Shown here piece after piece: positions 51,404 to 59,729 of a stretch of DNA of 64,000 bases. The position numbers and the translations under genes are program-made. This DNA comes from Arabiibacter massiliensis (GTDB taxonomy: Bacteria; Actinomycetota; Coriobacteriia; Coriobacteriales; Eggerthellaceae): NCBI RefSeq assembly GCF_900169505.1, contig NZ_LT827021.1:3193400-3257399 (forward strand). Reading direction: 5' to 3'. The notes under the pieces are model-generated. The model had not been told where the DNA came from and did not search any database. It saw only the letters and a list, made by a program, of their open reading frames with translations. How positions within the stretch are numbered: position 1 is the first letter of the stretch; every line of letters begins with the position of its first letter.

Positions 51404-51856
51404 ATGGTGCTCGTCGCGCTGTTCTCCGCGTGCTCGGTCGGTTATCTTGCCTGGTCGATCGCGTCGTTTGCCGCAGGATGGGCGAGCCCGCGCAACGCGT
51501 TCGTGGAGCTGTCGGGGGCGGTGAACCTCGTGTTCGCCTGCCTGTACCTGGCCGGCTACGTCCGCCTGCGCCGCGAGGCGTCCGCGCCCACGGCGGTGCC
51601 GGTGGTGGCGAAGCGCTACGATCTGACGAAGCGCGAGGAGGAGATCCTCGAGATGCTCTCGCGCGACATGAGCAACCAGCAGATCGCCTCGCAGGCGTTC
51701 ATCTCGGTGGGCACGGTGAAGACGCACGCCCACAACATCTACGCGAAGCTCGGCATCGCCGGACGCTCGGAGCTGCCGGCGCTGCTTGAGCGCGAGGTGG
51801 CCCGCGCGCTCGAGGGCGGCGAAGGCGGCAGCCTGCAGCCGGCCGCGCGCAGGTGA
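51404..51856 (+). pseudogene. C-terminal remnant of a LuxR-type membrane regulator
   Basis: The frame from ATG 51404 (150 codons) starts in the last membrane spans (MVLVALFSACSVGYLAWSIA, ELSGAVNLVFACLYLAGYVR). It ends in an intact LuxR helix-turn-helix: YDLTKREEEILEMLSRDMSN, QQIASQAFISVGTVKTHAHN, IYAKLGIAGRSELPALL. The first ten or so spans expected from its relatives in the window are missing. It abuts the amidohydrolase remnant head to head near 51350-51400. It could still make a short membrane-bound DNA-binding protein, but there is no clear promoter or ribosome-binding site. Confidence 0.75.
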
Positions 51857-52005
51857 CGGCGCGCGAAGACTGTCGGGCTATGGAAAAGCCGACTTTCCCG
51901 TCCCTGTCGCATGGTTTTGTGGTAGGATGATTGCGAACATACGTTTGTGAGATTTGCGGCGACGTTCGCGGCCCTTCGCCGCTTGCGCGCGGCGGGAAGG
52001 CGACG

Positions 52006-52557
52006 ATGGCGCGCACCGAACGAACCATACTCGGCATCGATCCCGGGCTGGCGAACACCGGCTGGGGCGTCGTGGCGCAGAACGGGCCGCGTCTGGCATG
52101 CCGCGCCTACGGATGCGTCTCCACGTCGAAGGACGCTCCGCTCGAGCAGCGCCTGCGCAAGATCCACGAGCAGATGGCGGCCGTCATCGCGCGGTTCGAG
52201 CCCTCGTGCGTGGGCATCGAGACGGTGTGGTTCGGCGTGAACGTGCAGAGCGCCTTCGCCACGGGCCAGGCGCGCGGCGCCGCGCTCGTGGCGTGCGCCG
52301 AGTGCGGGCTGGAGGTGCTCGAGTTCTCGCCGAGCCAGATCAAGCTCGCCGTGGTGGGGGAGGGCTCGGCCGAGAAGGAGCAGGTGCAGTACATGGTGCG
52401 CCAGCTGCTCGCGCTCGACGACGTGCCGCGCCCCGACCATGCGGCCGATGCGCTGGCCGCGGCCATCTGCTACACGACGCACGAGGGCTTCGCGCGGCGC
52501 ACGGGCGCGGCGTGCTCGGTCTTGGACGCCCCCGAATCGGGAAAGGATCGGCGATGA
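52006..52557 (+). CDS. ruvC: Holliday junction endonuclease RuvC
   Basis: This 183-residue nuclease resolves Holliday junctions. TILGIDPGLANTGWGVV carries the first catalytic Asp (residue 12), GIETVWFGVNVQSAFATGQA the catalytic Glu, and RPDHAADALAAAICY the final acidic pair. The ATG at 52006 after GGAAGG is used. An upstream in-frame extension is open but has no ribosome-binding site. It overlaps ruvA by 4 bases (ATGA), and ruvB follows: the classic order. Confidence 0.96.
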   Translation: MARTERTILGIDPGLANTGWGVVAQNGPRLACRAYGCVSTSKDAPLEQRLRKIHEQMAAVIARFEPSCVGIETVWFGVNVQSAFATGQARGAALVACAECGLEVLEFSPSQIKLAVVGEGSAEKEQVQYMVRQLLALDDVPRPDHAADALAAAICYTTHEGFARRTGAACSVLDAPESGKDRR

Positions 52558-53153
52558 TCGCGTTTCTGAAAGGCACCCTGGCGGGAAAGACCACCTCCGC
52601 CGCCTACGTCGAGGTGGCGGGCGTCGGCTACGCCGTGGGCATGTCGCAGGCGGCGCTCTCGAAGCTGCCCGAGAAGGGCGGCGCGGTGGAGGTGCACACC
52701 CACCTGCAGGTGAGCGACAGCGGCATCGCGCTGTACGGGTTCCTCACCCTGGAGGAGAAGGCCCTGTTCGAGCGCCTGATAAGCGTGGGCGGGGTGGGGC
52801 CGAAGGTGGCGCTCGCGGCGCTTTCGGCGTTCTCGCCCGCCGCGCTCGTGGCAGCCGTGCAGGCGCAGGACGTGGCCGCCGTGCAGCGGATACCCGGCGT
52901 GGGCAAGAAGACGGCCTCGCGCATCATCCTCGAGCTCAAGGGCTCGTTCGACCAGGGGCTCGCATCGCTCTTCGACGAGGGAGCGCCCGCCGCGGTCGTC
53001 ACGGCGGAGCGGCTGGCGGGCGCGCGCGAGGCGCTCCTGTCCATGGGATTCACCTCTGCTGAGGCCGACGTCGCACTCAAGGGCGCGCCCGAGGACGGCG
53101 ACGAGGGAGTGCTGGTACAATACGCCCTGAAACGACTGGGATCGAACGCGTAG
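52554..53153 (+). CDS. ruvA: Holliday junction branch-migration protein RuvA
   Basis: This 199-residue DNA-binding protein forms the tetramer that holds the junction for RuvB. It has the N-terminal OB fold (MIAFLKGTLAGKTTSAAYVE, ALYGFLTLEEKALFERLISV), then two helix-hairpin-helix motifs (GVGPKVALAALS and IPGVGKKTASRIILELKG), a flexible linker, and a C-terminal UBA-like domain (AREALLSMGFTSAEADVAL) that contacts RuvB. Its start overlaps the ruvC stop. Confidence 0.96.
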   Translation: MIAFLKGTLAGKTTSAAYVEVAGVGYAVGMSQAALSKLPEKGGAVEVHTHLQVSDSGIALYGFLTLEEKALFERLISVGGVGPKVALAALSAFSPAALVAAVQAQDVAAVQRIPGVGKKTASRIILELKGSFDQGLASLFDEGAPAAVVTAERLAGAREALLSMGFTSAEADVALKGAPEDGDEGVLVQYALKRLGSNA

Positions 53154-53185
53154 GCGCTCCGCGCCGACGAAACGGATAGGCGGCC

Positions 53186-54280
53186 ATGGCTGACAACGGC
53201 ATCGAAATAGAGGGGCTCGTGTTCGAGGCGGACGCCGCTTCCGGCGAGGCGCGCCCGGCTTCGAGCGGCGAGGCGCGAGCGCGTACCGTGGCGGCCGAGC
53301 TCACCGAGGACGATCTCGCGCTCGACCGCAGCCTGCGTCCCAAGCGCCTCGGCGACTACCTGGGGCAATCGAAGATCAAGGAGTCGCTCGCCATCCTCAT
53401 CGAGGCGGCTCAGGCGCGCGGCGACGTGGTGGACCACATCCTGTTCTCGGGCCCCCCGGGCCTCGGCAAGACCACGCTCGCCACCGTGGTGGCCAACGAG
53501 CTGGGCGCCAACATCAAGACCACGAGCGGCCCGGCCATCGAGCGCACGGGCGACCTCGCGGCCATCCTCACGAACCTCGAGGAAGGCGACGTCCTGTTCA
53601 TCGACGAGATCCACCGCCTGAACCGCATGGTGGAGGAGGTGCTCTATCCCGCGCTCGAGGACTTCGCCCTCGACATCGTGGTGGGGAAGGGCCCGGCCGC
53701 CCGCTCCATCCGCCTCGACCTTCCGCACTTCACGCTCATCGGCGCCACGACGCGCACGGGGCTTTTAACGGGGCCCCTGCGCGACCGCTTCGGCATCGTG
53801 TTCCGCCTGCAGTACTACACGCCCGAGGAGCTGGCCTCCATCGTGCGGCGCTCGGCGTCCATCTTAGGCGTGAGCATCGCCGAGGACGGCGCGCTCGAGA
53901 TCGCCCGGCGCAGCCGAGGCACCCCGCGGTTGGCGAACCGGCTGCTCAAGCGCGTGCGCGACTGGGCGCAGGTGCGCGGCGACGGCGACATCGACGAGGA
54001 CGTGGCCGCCCAGGCCCTGAGCTTCTTCGAGGTGGACTCGCTCGGGCTCGACAACATGGACAACCGCATCCTCGAGCTTCTGGCCATGCAGTTCGGCGGC
54101 CGGCCCGTCGGCCTCACCACGCTCGCCTCCGCGCTCTCGGAGGATCCGGACACCCTCGAGGACGTCTACGAGCCCTACCTCATGCAGCAGGGCCTCATGG
54201 TGCGCACGCCGAAGGGCCGCGTCGCCACCGAGCGCGCCTACGACCACCTGGGCATACCCGCTCCCCCGAAGGAGGGCTGA
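53186..54280 (+). CDS. ruvB: Holliday junction helicase RuvB
   Basis: This 364-residue AAA+ motor drives branch migration with RuvA. Walker A is GPPGLGKTT near residue 89 and Walker B is [11 protein letters not shown]. The sensor and arginine-finger region is [20 protein letters not shown]. The C-terminal winged helix ends in [20 protein letters not shown]. The N-terminus has about 40 extra residues rich in Ala and Glu before [12 protein letters not shown], longer than in E. coli. ATG 53186 is 32 bases after ruvA. Confidence 0.97.
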   Translation: MADNGIEIEGLVFEADAASGEARPASSGEARARTVAAELTEDDLALDRSLRPKRLGDYLGQSKIKESLAILIEAAQARGDVVDHILFSGPPGLGKTTLATVVANELGANIKTTSGPAIERTGDLAAILTNLEEGDVLFIDEIHRLNRMVEEVLYPALEDFALDIVVGKGPAARSIRLDLPHFTLIGATTRTGLLTGPLRDRFGIVFRLQYYTPEELASIVRRSASILGVSIAEDGALEIARRSRGTPRLANRLLKRVRDWAQVRGDGDIDEDVAAQALSFFEVDSLGLDNMDNRILELLAMQFGGRPVGLTTLASALSEDPDTLEDVYEPYLMQQGLMVRTPKGRVATERAYDHLGIPAPPKEG

Positions 54281-54283
54281 TCC

Positions 54284-54763
54284 GTGCTCGAGCAAGACTA
54301 CCTCATGCGCATCTTCCTGCAGTTCGCGGAGATCGTGCGCCGCAGCTGGTTCGTCTCCCGCAGGGAGCACGACCCCAAGGCCGCAGCCGACATGCTGGAG
54401 GACGCCGTGGGCGAGGCGGTGGACATCGACGGCGGCACGCTGCTGTCCCTGGCCCCGGAGTCGATGGCCTCCATCCTGCAGGTGTCGGACACCGACCCGC
54501 GCGTGGTGGAGCATGTGGCGCGCAGTCTCATGCTGGCGTCTGCCTACCTGCGGGAGGCGGGCGAGGACTCCCTGGCCGACCTGCGCCACGAGCAGGCGCG
54601 ATCCTTGGATGCCGCCTACGGCCTGGACCTTCCCGCCACCCCCGAGGAGATGATGTCTTTGCTGGACGGCGCGTGCGAGGCCGACGAGGAGGCCATCATC
54701 GACATCGTCTCGCTCGGCTCGTCCGCAGAGGTCGTCGAGCTGCCTCTGCGCCGCGAGGAGTGA
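54284..54763 (+). CDS. DUF6483-like small helical protein
   Basis: This 159-residue soluble protein begins MLEQDYLMRIFLQFAEIVRR, a start I associate with the DUF6483 family of Firmicutes and actinobacteria, whose function is unknown. The rest is helical and acidic, resembling tetratricopeptide-like packing (VVEHVARSLMLASAYLREAG, LRHEQARSLDAAYGLDLPA). GTG 54284 follows AAGGAGG and lies 3 bases after the ruvB stop, so it is co-transcribed with the ruv genes. That position is the only hint of function. Confidence 0.65.
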   Translation: MLEQDYLMRIFLQFAEIVRRSWFVSRREHDPKAAADMLEDAVGEAVDIDGGTLLSLAPESMASILQVSDTDPRVVEHVARSLMLASAYLREAGEDSLADLRHEQARSLDAAYGLDLPATPEEMMSLLDGACEADEEAIIDIVSLGSSAEVVELPLRREE

Positions 54764-54876
54764 CGCGCTTGGGTCGGCGGGCTTCCGTTCGGGGCCGGCA
54801 GCCCGTGCGAATCTCAACAAAACAGTAAAAAAGCCGCGAAAAGCAGAATCCTGCGCCTTTTTCTGCTCGGATAGCG

Positions 54877-54976
54877 TATAGTAAGTACGTGCTCTCGAGG
54901 TGAGGGCAAGTGCTGCCGCCATGCAGCATGCAGTGTTGCCTTCCCGAAGGATCGGGGAGAGGAAAGAGGATTTAAA
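54877..54976 (+). promoter_or_regulatory. -10 and long structured leader of the cold-shock gene
   Basis: TATAGT (54877-54882) would start a leader of about 90 bases. It contains TGCTGC (54911-54916) facing GCAGCA (54923-54928), enclosed by GGCAA (54905-54909) and TTGCC (54936-54940). A long folded leader is usual for cspA-type mRNAs and often acts in temperature control. Confidence 0.5.
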
Positions 54977-55180
54977 ATGGCAGAAGGTACCGTGAAGTGG
55001 TTCAACCCCGAAAAAGGCTACGGCTTCATCTCCCAGAACGACGGCGAGGATCTCTTCGTCCACTTCTCTGAGATCAAGATGGACGGGTTCAAGACGCTCG
55101 ACGAGGGCCAGGCGGTCCAGTTCGACGTGACGACCGGCCAGAACGGCAAGCTCCAGGCCAGCAATGTGACCAAGGCGTAA
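54977..55180 (+). CDS. Cold-shock protein (CspA family)
   Basis: This 67-residue single-domain OB-fold protein binds single-stranded RNA and DNA. It contains both RNA-binding motifs, KGYGFIS and DLFVHFSEI, and the standard start [17 protein letters not shown]. The ATG follows GAGGAAAGAGG. It is a monocistronic gene with its own promoter, long leader and terminator, as expected for an RNA chaperone made at high level. Confidence 0.96.
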   Translation: MAEGTVKWFNPEKGYGFISQNDGEDLFVHFSEIKMDGFKTLDEGQAVQFDVTTGQNGKLQASNVTKA

Positions 55181-55208
55181 GGCGCTATAACAAAGATAAT
55201 GCCTGAAT

Positions 55209-55238
55209 GGCCCCTGCGACATGCGGGGGCTGTTTTTT
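55209..55238 (+). terminator. Rho-independent terminator after the cold-shock gene
   Basis: GCCCCTGC (55210-55217) pairs with GCGGGGGC (55223-55230, one G-T pair) and is followed by TGTTTTTT. Confidence 0.9.
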
Positions 55239-55273
55239 GCCCGAGAGCAGTTAGCGCCGATCGAAGCCCCTCT

Positions 55274-55335
55274 TGTCATCCTGAGCGGAGCGCCGCCAGG
55301 CGCGGAGTCGAAGGATCCCGCGCGGCGTCAGCCAA
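55274..55335. repeat. GTCATCCTGAGCG-type repeat, left half only
   Basis: TGTCATCCTGAGCGGAGCG at 55274 continues through GTCGAAGGATCCCGCG to GCGTCAGCC; the complementary right half is missing. It lies in the 269-base gap before the hypothetical gene at 55450. Confidence 0.8.
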
Positions 55336-55449
55336 AAGCGCCCCTGTCGCCCGGCGAGCGTCCGGGGCGCGCCCTCCCCGGAACCCGCTGGCGCTCTTAA
55401 GATGATCCAGCGCCCGCACGGTGGCGGGCGGCATCGGAGAGGAGCGGTT

Positions 55450-55998
55450 ATGGACGTATGGAACACCCCGTGCGCGGAGTTCGTGGGCGCGATCAGGCAT
55501 CATCGGCATTTCACGGAGGACGAGGCGGCGCGGGCGCGGCTCGCGCGATTCTGCGAGCGCATCGGTCGGGAGGGCGCGAAGGCGTTCCTCGACGCCGAGT
55601 ATCCGGCGGGCGGCGATAAGGCCTTCATCGTGAACGAGGTGGCGGGCCGCCTCAACCTGGCCGATGGCAACGCGCACCTGGTCGCGCTCGTCGCATGCGA
55701 CCCGCAGGTCACGCTCGCGCGCCTCGTCGAGCTTGCCGGCCGCGACGACTTCGTCCGCGTGTGGCGCGACGGCTGGGAGGAGGGCTCCGGTCAGGAGAAG
55801 GCTTACGAGGTGTACATCCCGATGGCCGTCGACGGCACGCGCGTTCCCGGCTGCTACGAGGGCGCCGACTGGTTCAAGAACCCGCCGCAGCCCACCAAGA
55901 TCATCCCCGCGACCATCGCCTTCGACAGTCCGCTCTTCGCGCCCGAGGATCGCGGCCGCCCCCTCGGCGAGACCGCGCGGACGCTCGGGTTCGCCTAA
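55450..55998 (+). CDS. Hypothetical protein
   Basis: This 182-residue soluble protein is not recognised. The N-terminal 90 residues look helical (RARLARFCERIGREGAKAFL, VNEVAGRLNLADGNAHLVAL). The C-terminal half is rich in Gly, Pro and aromatic residues (VYIPMAVDGTRVPGCYEGAD, WFKNPPQPTKIIPATIAF). No signal, membrane span or cysteine motif is present. GGAGCGG lies 3 bases before the ATG. Codon use matches the neighbours, so the gene is likely real. It is transcribed toward the LuxR gene that ends at 56024. Confidence 0.6.
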   Translation: MDVWNTPCAEFVGAIRHHRHFTEDEAARARLARFCERIGREGAKAFLDAEYPAGGDKAFIVNEVAGRLNLADGNAHLVALVACDPQVTLARLVELAGRDDFVRVWRDGWEEGSGQEKAYEVYIPMAVDGTRVPGCYEGADWFKNPPQPTKIIPATIAFDSPLFAPEDRGRPLGETARTLGFA

Positions 55999-56023
55999 GC
56001 GCGCTTCGCTCCCTGGCGCGCCG

Positions 56024-57469
56024 TCACGCGAGGGCGCGGCACTCCTCTTCCACGAGGTCGATGGCCTCTTGGTTGGAGTGCACGCCCAGCTTCTTGTAGA
56101 CGTGCTGGATGTGCTTCTTCGTGGTGTTGGGCGAGATGAACAGCGCCTCGGAGATGTAGGTGCTGCTGCGCCCGCGCGCCACCAGCATGAGCACCTCGCC
56201 CTCGCGCGGCGAGAGGGCGTAGGCCGACGCGAGGCCCTGGATGGCGCGCTCGTAGCACTCGTCGAGCGAGGGGGCGGCGGCTTCGGACGCCTCCGCGGGG
56301 ACGTCCCCTGTCCCCGCCGGCTGTTCGGCGCGCTGGGTGCGGAACATCCACACCAGGCCCAGCCCCACGCAGAACAGCGCTAAAAGCGAGCATCCCAGAA
56401 GGAGCCCCGTCGCATTGCTGTCGTAGCGCGCCAGGTTCACGCCGATGAACCCGCCTATCGAGTAGCCCGCGTACAGCGCGGCGAACCCTACGCCGAACAG
56501 CGCGATCGGGTGCACGCGTTGGCGCTTGCAGGCCTCGGCGAGCGCGATGACCAGCGCGATGAACCCGCAGCGGTTGCTCATCACCACGAGCATGCTCCAC
56601 ACCTCGCTCACCTGGAAGAACGACGTGAGCACGATGGCCACTGCGGAAAGCAGCACGGCGACGCCCAGCATGCACGGGATGAACCGCTCGATGAAGCGCC
56701 CGCTCGCGCGCAGCCCGAACGCCAGCGCCGCCAGCACGGCGAGCGTGAGCAGCGAGCTCACGGGCACGACGATGGAGTCCACGTAGCTGTAGGGGTGGAT
56801 GTAGAGCATGCTGCGCAGCATGAAGTACAGCATGCCGAACGCGCCGATGCCCGCGACGAGCCCCCAGCTCCACGTGGCCGTGGGGGAGAGGCGGCGCAGC
56901 TCTTCGTCGGACTCGCGCGGCGTGGCGCGCAGGAGGGCGAACGATGCGAGAGGCATGAGGGCCGTGGTGACGAGCAGCGCCATGGAGCCCATCGTCTGCA
57001 CGCACACGATCTGGAACAGCGCCGAGAGCGCGTCGGCCACGAGCAGCACGGCGAGCGTCCGCACGCCTCCCAGCGAGCCGAAGCGCTCGGCCCACGCCAG
57101 CACGTACCAGGCGATGCACACGGCGAACGTGGCGATGAGCACGGGATTGGGCGTCTCGCCGGCCAGGCGCTGGAGGCACAGCGTGATGCTCGACGCCGAG
57201 GCCGCCAGGGGCACGGCCCAGCAGAAGGGCTCGCGCCGCACCGTCCGCACGACGTCCTTGCGCGCGAGGAACGCCGCCAGCGCGCACAGGAGCGCCACGG
57301 TGAGGAACACGGGCGACCAGAGGATGGGTATCTCGCCGGCGCCCTGGTAGGCCGCCAGGTAGCGGTCGCGCTCCATCGAGTCCCACGCGGCGTACATCAT
57401 GTAGCCCACCATCGTGGCGGACCCCCCTTGCGCGAGGACCCCCTTCATGGTGAATCGCTCCGACTCCAT
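56024..57469 (-). CDS. LuxR-type regulator with N-terminal membrane domain
   Basis: This 481-residue protein has about twelve spans (for example SPVFLTVALLCALAAFLARK and TRTLAVLLV-type segments) up to about residue 375. A low-complexity linker follows (PAGTGDVPAEASEAAAPS), then a LuxR-type DNA-binding domain near residues 410-475: YALSPREGEVLMLVARGRSS, TYISEALFISPNTTKKHIQH, VYKKLGVHSNQEA. The start complementary to 57467-57469 is chosen because GGAGGGGG precedes it by 7 bases. It is transcribed away from the Tat flavoprotein gene at 57741, the probable target. Confidence 0.85.
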   Translation of the reverse strand: MESERFTMKGVLAQGGSATMVGYMMYAAWDSMERDRYLAAYQGAGEIPILWSPVFLTVALLCALAAFLARKDVVRTVRREPFCWAVPLAASASSITLCLQRLAGETPNPVLIATFAVCIAWYVLAWAERFGSLGGVRTLAVLLVADALSALFQIVCVQTMGSMALLVTTALMPLASFALLRATPRESDEELRRLSPTATWSWGLVAGIGAFGMLYFMLRSMLYIHPYSYVDSIVVPVSSLLTLAVLAALAFGLRASGRFIERFIPCMLGVAVLLSAVAIVLTSFFQVSEVWSMLVVMSNRCGFIALVIALAEACKRQRVHPIALFGVGFAALYAGYSIGGFIGVNLARYDSNATGLLLGCSLLALFCVGLGLVWMFRTQRAEQPAGTGDVPAEASEAAAPSLDECYERAIQGLASAYALSPREGEVLMLVARGRSSTYISEALFISPNTTKKHIQHVYKKLGVHSNQEAIDLVEEECRALA

Positions 57470-57740
57470 GGCGCGCCCCCTCCGAACGGCTTCCAGCTTG
57501 CCCGATCCCCTTTCCTTCCGAGGCCGCATTGTAGCACAGCGCCTCGCGAGCGGTTTTCCGCATGGTCACATTCGGGTGATTTCGATTTGATTTACCCAGG
57601 TCATGAAAGCAGTTGGTTGAAATACCCCCTTTGGCGTGCTAGGCGCGCCTCAAAGGCGGCTTTAGTCTTTGCCCTGCCGCCGGACGCAAGGGGCGCCGGG
57701 CGGCGAAGAAGGCAACCGTCCATCAAGGAGGACAAGGGTT

Positions 57741-59513
57741 ATGGGAAAGAGCAAAGCGAACGCATCGATTTCGAACGCGGGGCTCTCGCGCCGCAGCTTC
57801 CTCGGCTTCGCCGGAGCCGCCGCAGCGGCCGTGGCGGGCGCGTCGCTCGCCGGCTGCGCGCCGCAGTCCGCATCGGCGGAGAACGGCAGCGCGGCCGCCG
57901 GCATCCCCGAGAAGTGGGACTACGAATGCGACGTGGCCGTGGTGGGCTCGGGCACCGTGCTGACCGGCGCGGGCAAGGCCGCCGCCGAGGGCGACCGCGT
58001 CATCATCATCGAGGCGGCCGACAAGACCGGCGGCACCACCGCCACCTCCAACGGCCAGACCTGGATGCCGCTGAACTCCACGGCTATGGCCGACAACCTG
58101 GACTCCTACGACGACGCGCTCGCGTACGTCACCGCCACGGCGGCGGGCAAGTCCACGCCCGAGATCCTCGAGGCGTTCCTGAAGTACGGCCCCGAGGCCA
58201 TCGACTTCCTGGCCGAGACGGCCGACCTCTCCTGGGAGATCAGCCCGCGCATCGACTACCACTACGGCGTGTTCCCCGGCGCGAAGGACCAGGTGCGCAC
58301 CATCGCGCCCGTGGGCAAGCAGTCCACCGAGGCCGGCCAGATGACCGGCGCCTTCGGCACCACGTCGTCCGGCGCGTTCGTCACCGATCCTCTGGTGGAG
58401 GGCATCGTGAGCAAGTACGGCGGCGAGGTGCTCACCGGCACGACGGCCAAGCGCCTGATCACCCGCGTGAACGGCGAGGGCGTCACCGAGGTCGTGGGCG
58501 TGCAGGCCGAATCGAAGAAGGGCACGATCAACATCAAGGCCAGCAAGGCGGTCATCCTGGGTGCCGGCGGCTTCGGCTGGAACGACGAGATGAAGCGCAC
58601 CTACATGGAGATTCCGGCCAACCGCACCATGGAGGTGGCCACCTGCAAGGGCGAGGGCATCCTGATGGGCCAGGCCGTCGGCGCCGACCTCGCGCTCATG
58701 CCCTACGCGTGGGGCCAGGTGGTGTGCGTGGATCCGGCCGACATGCCCTACCACGAGTGGTGCGACGCCCCCACCGAGTACAACGACTTCGGCCTGGGCA
58801 CGTTCTACGGCCTCATGTGCAAGTCGGGCTCGTGCGTCATGAACAAGTTCGGCCGCCGCTTCATGGACGAGGCCGTTGACTACGACTCGCTGTGGCACGG
58901 GTTCTGGGGCCGCGATCTGGGCCTGAGCGGCGACGAAGAAGGCGCGACCTACGGCACCAGCTGGACGAACATCCCCGCGTTCTACATCTGCGACTCCACG
59001 GTGGCCGATGCCGAGAACTCAACGATGCGCGACTCCGACGGAAACCTGTGCTCGTGGGTGGCCTACCAGGCCGACACCATCGAGGGGCTGCTCGAGCAGA
59101 TCCCGTTCCGCGACGACTTCGCCCGCGAGACGGCCGCCAAGACCGTCGAGTCGTACAACGCCTACGCCGCCGAGGGCCGCGACCCCGAGTTCCACCGCGG
59201 CGAGACGCTGTGGGACCAGGGCGGCACCTCGCGTCCCGAGTCGTGCCTCGCGCCCATCGCGCAGGGCCCGTTCTACTGCGTGATCTGCGAGCCGTACCCC
59301 ATGTGCACGAAGGGCGGCCTCAAGGTGAATGAGAACGCCGAGGTCATCAGCGTGACGGGCGAGGTCATCCCGCGCCTGTACGCCTCGGGCAACAACGCCG
59401 GCATCGGCGGCCCGGGCCTGTTCTACAACGGCGCGGGCGGCACGCTGGGCCCCGGCTTCGCGTTCTCCTACATCGCCGGCATCAACGCCAACAAGCTTGA
59501 GCCCTGGTCGTAA
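57741..59513 (+). CDS. Tat-exported FAD-dependent oxidoreductase (ketosteroid-dehydrogenase/fumarate-reductase-like)
   Basis: This 590-residue protein has a Tat signal (LSRRSFLGFAGAAAAAVAGA, then SLAGC) and an FAD_binding_2 domain. The dinucleotide motif reads VAVVGSGTVLTGAGKAAAEG: the third glycine of the usual GxGxxG is replaced by leucine, an oddity. GGTTATSNGQTWMPLNSTAM, the NKFGRRFMDEAV segment and the closing NNAGIGGPGLFYNGAGGTLG fit ketosteroid-dehydrogenase-like flavoproteins. It likely reduces or dehydrogenates an organic substrate outside the membrane. It differs from the flavoprotein at 29130 and lies next to its own divergent LuxR gene. ATG 57741 follows AAGGAGGACAAG. Confidence 0.88.
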   Translation: MGKSKANASISNAGLSRRSFLGFAGAAAAAVAGASLAGCAPQSASAENGSAAAGIPEKWDYECDVAVVGSGTVLTGAGKAAAEGDRVIIIEAADKTGGTTATSNGQTWMPLNSTAMADNLDSYDDALAYVTATAAGKSTPEILEAFLKYGPEAIDFLAETADLSWEISPRIDYHYGVFPGAKDQVRTIAPVGKQSTEAGQMTGAFGTTSSGAFVTDPLVEGIVSKYGGEVLTGTTAKRLITRVNGEGVTEVVGVQAESKKGTINIKASKAVILGAGGFGWNDEMKRTYMEIPANRTMEVATCKGEGILMGQAVGADLALMPYAWGQVVCVDPADMPYHEWCDAPTEYNDFGLGTFYGLMCKSGSCVMNKFGRRFMDEAVDYDSLWHGFWGRDLGLSGDEEGATYGTSWTNIPAFYICDSTVADAENSTMRDSDGNLCSWVAYQADTIEGLLEQIPFRDDFARETAAKTVESYNAYAAEGRDPEFHRGETLWDQGGTSRPESCLAPIAQGPFYCVICEPYPMCTKGGLKVNENAEVISVTGEVIPRLYASGNNAGIGGPGLFYNGAGGTLGPGFAFSYIAGINANKLEPWS

Positions 59514-59547
59514 GGCGCTCCCTCCGACATCGCCCCCTCCCTCCTTG

Positions 59548-59577
59548 CGACGGCCGCCGATCCCTCGGCGGCCGTCG
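59548..59577 (+). terminator. Strong hairpin after the flavoprotein gene
   Basis: CGACGGCCGCCGA (59548-59560) pairs perfectly with 59565-59577 around TCCC. No T-run follows. Confidence 0.55.
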
Positions 59578-59729
59578 CTGTCCCCGCGCCTGCTGAGGAT
59601 CGGGCAGATTTGACTGGCCCGTGTAACGCATGGCCTTACGGCTCCCTTACTGCACGCATCTGCCATGAAACGTCATTCCGTCTGCGCGGGGTGCGCGGCA
59701 AGATCGCGTTCCACCGCCATTCGGGGGCT

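Noticed and set aside
51931..52005. Upstream extension of ruvC with a rubredoxin-like YVCEICGD
   Set aside because: Only one CxxC, no ribosome-binding site at the longer start, and the ATG at 52006 gives the standard RuvC N-terminus.
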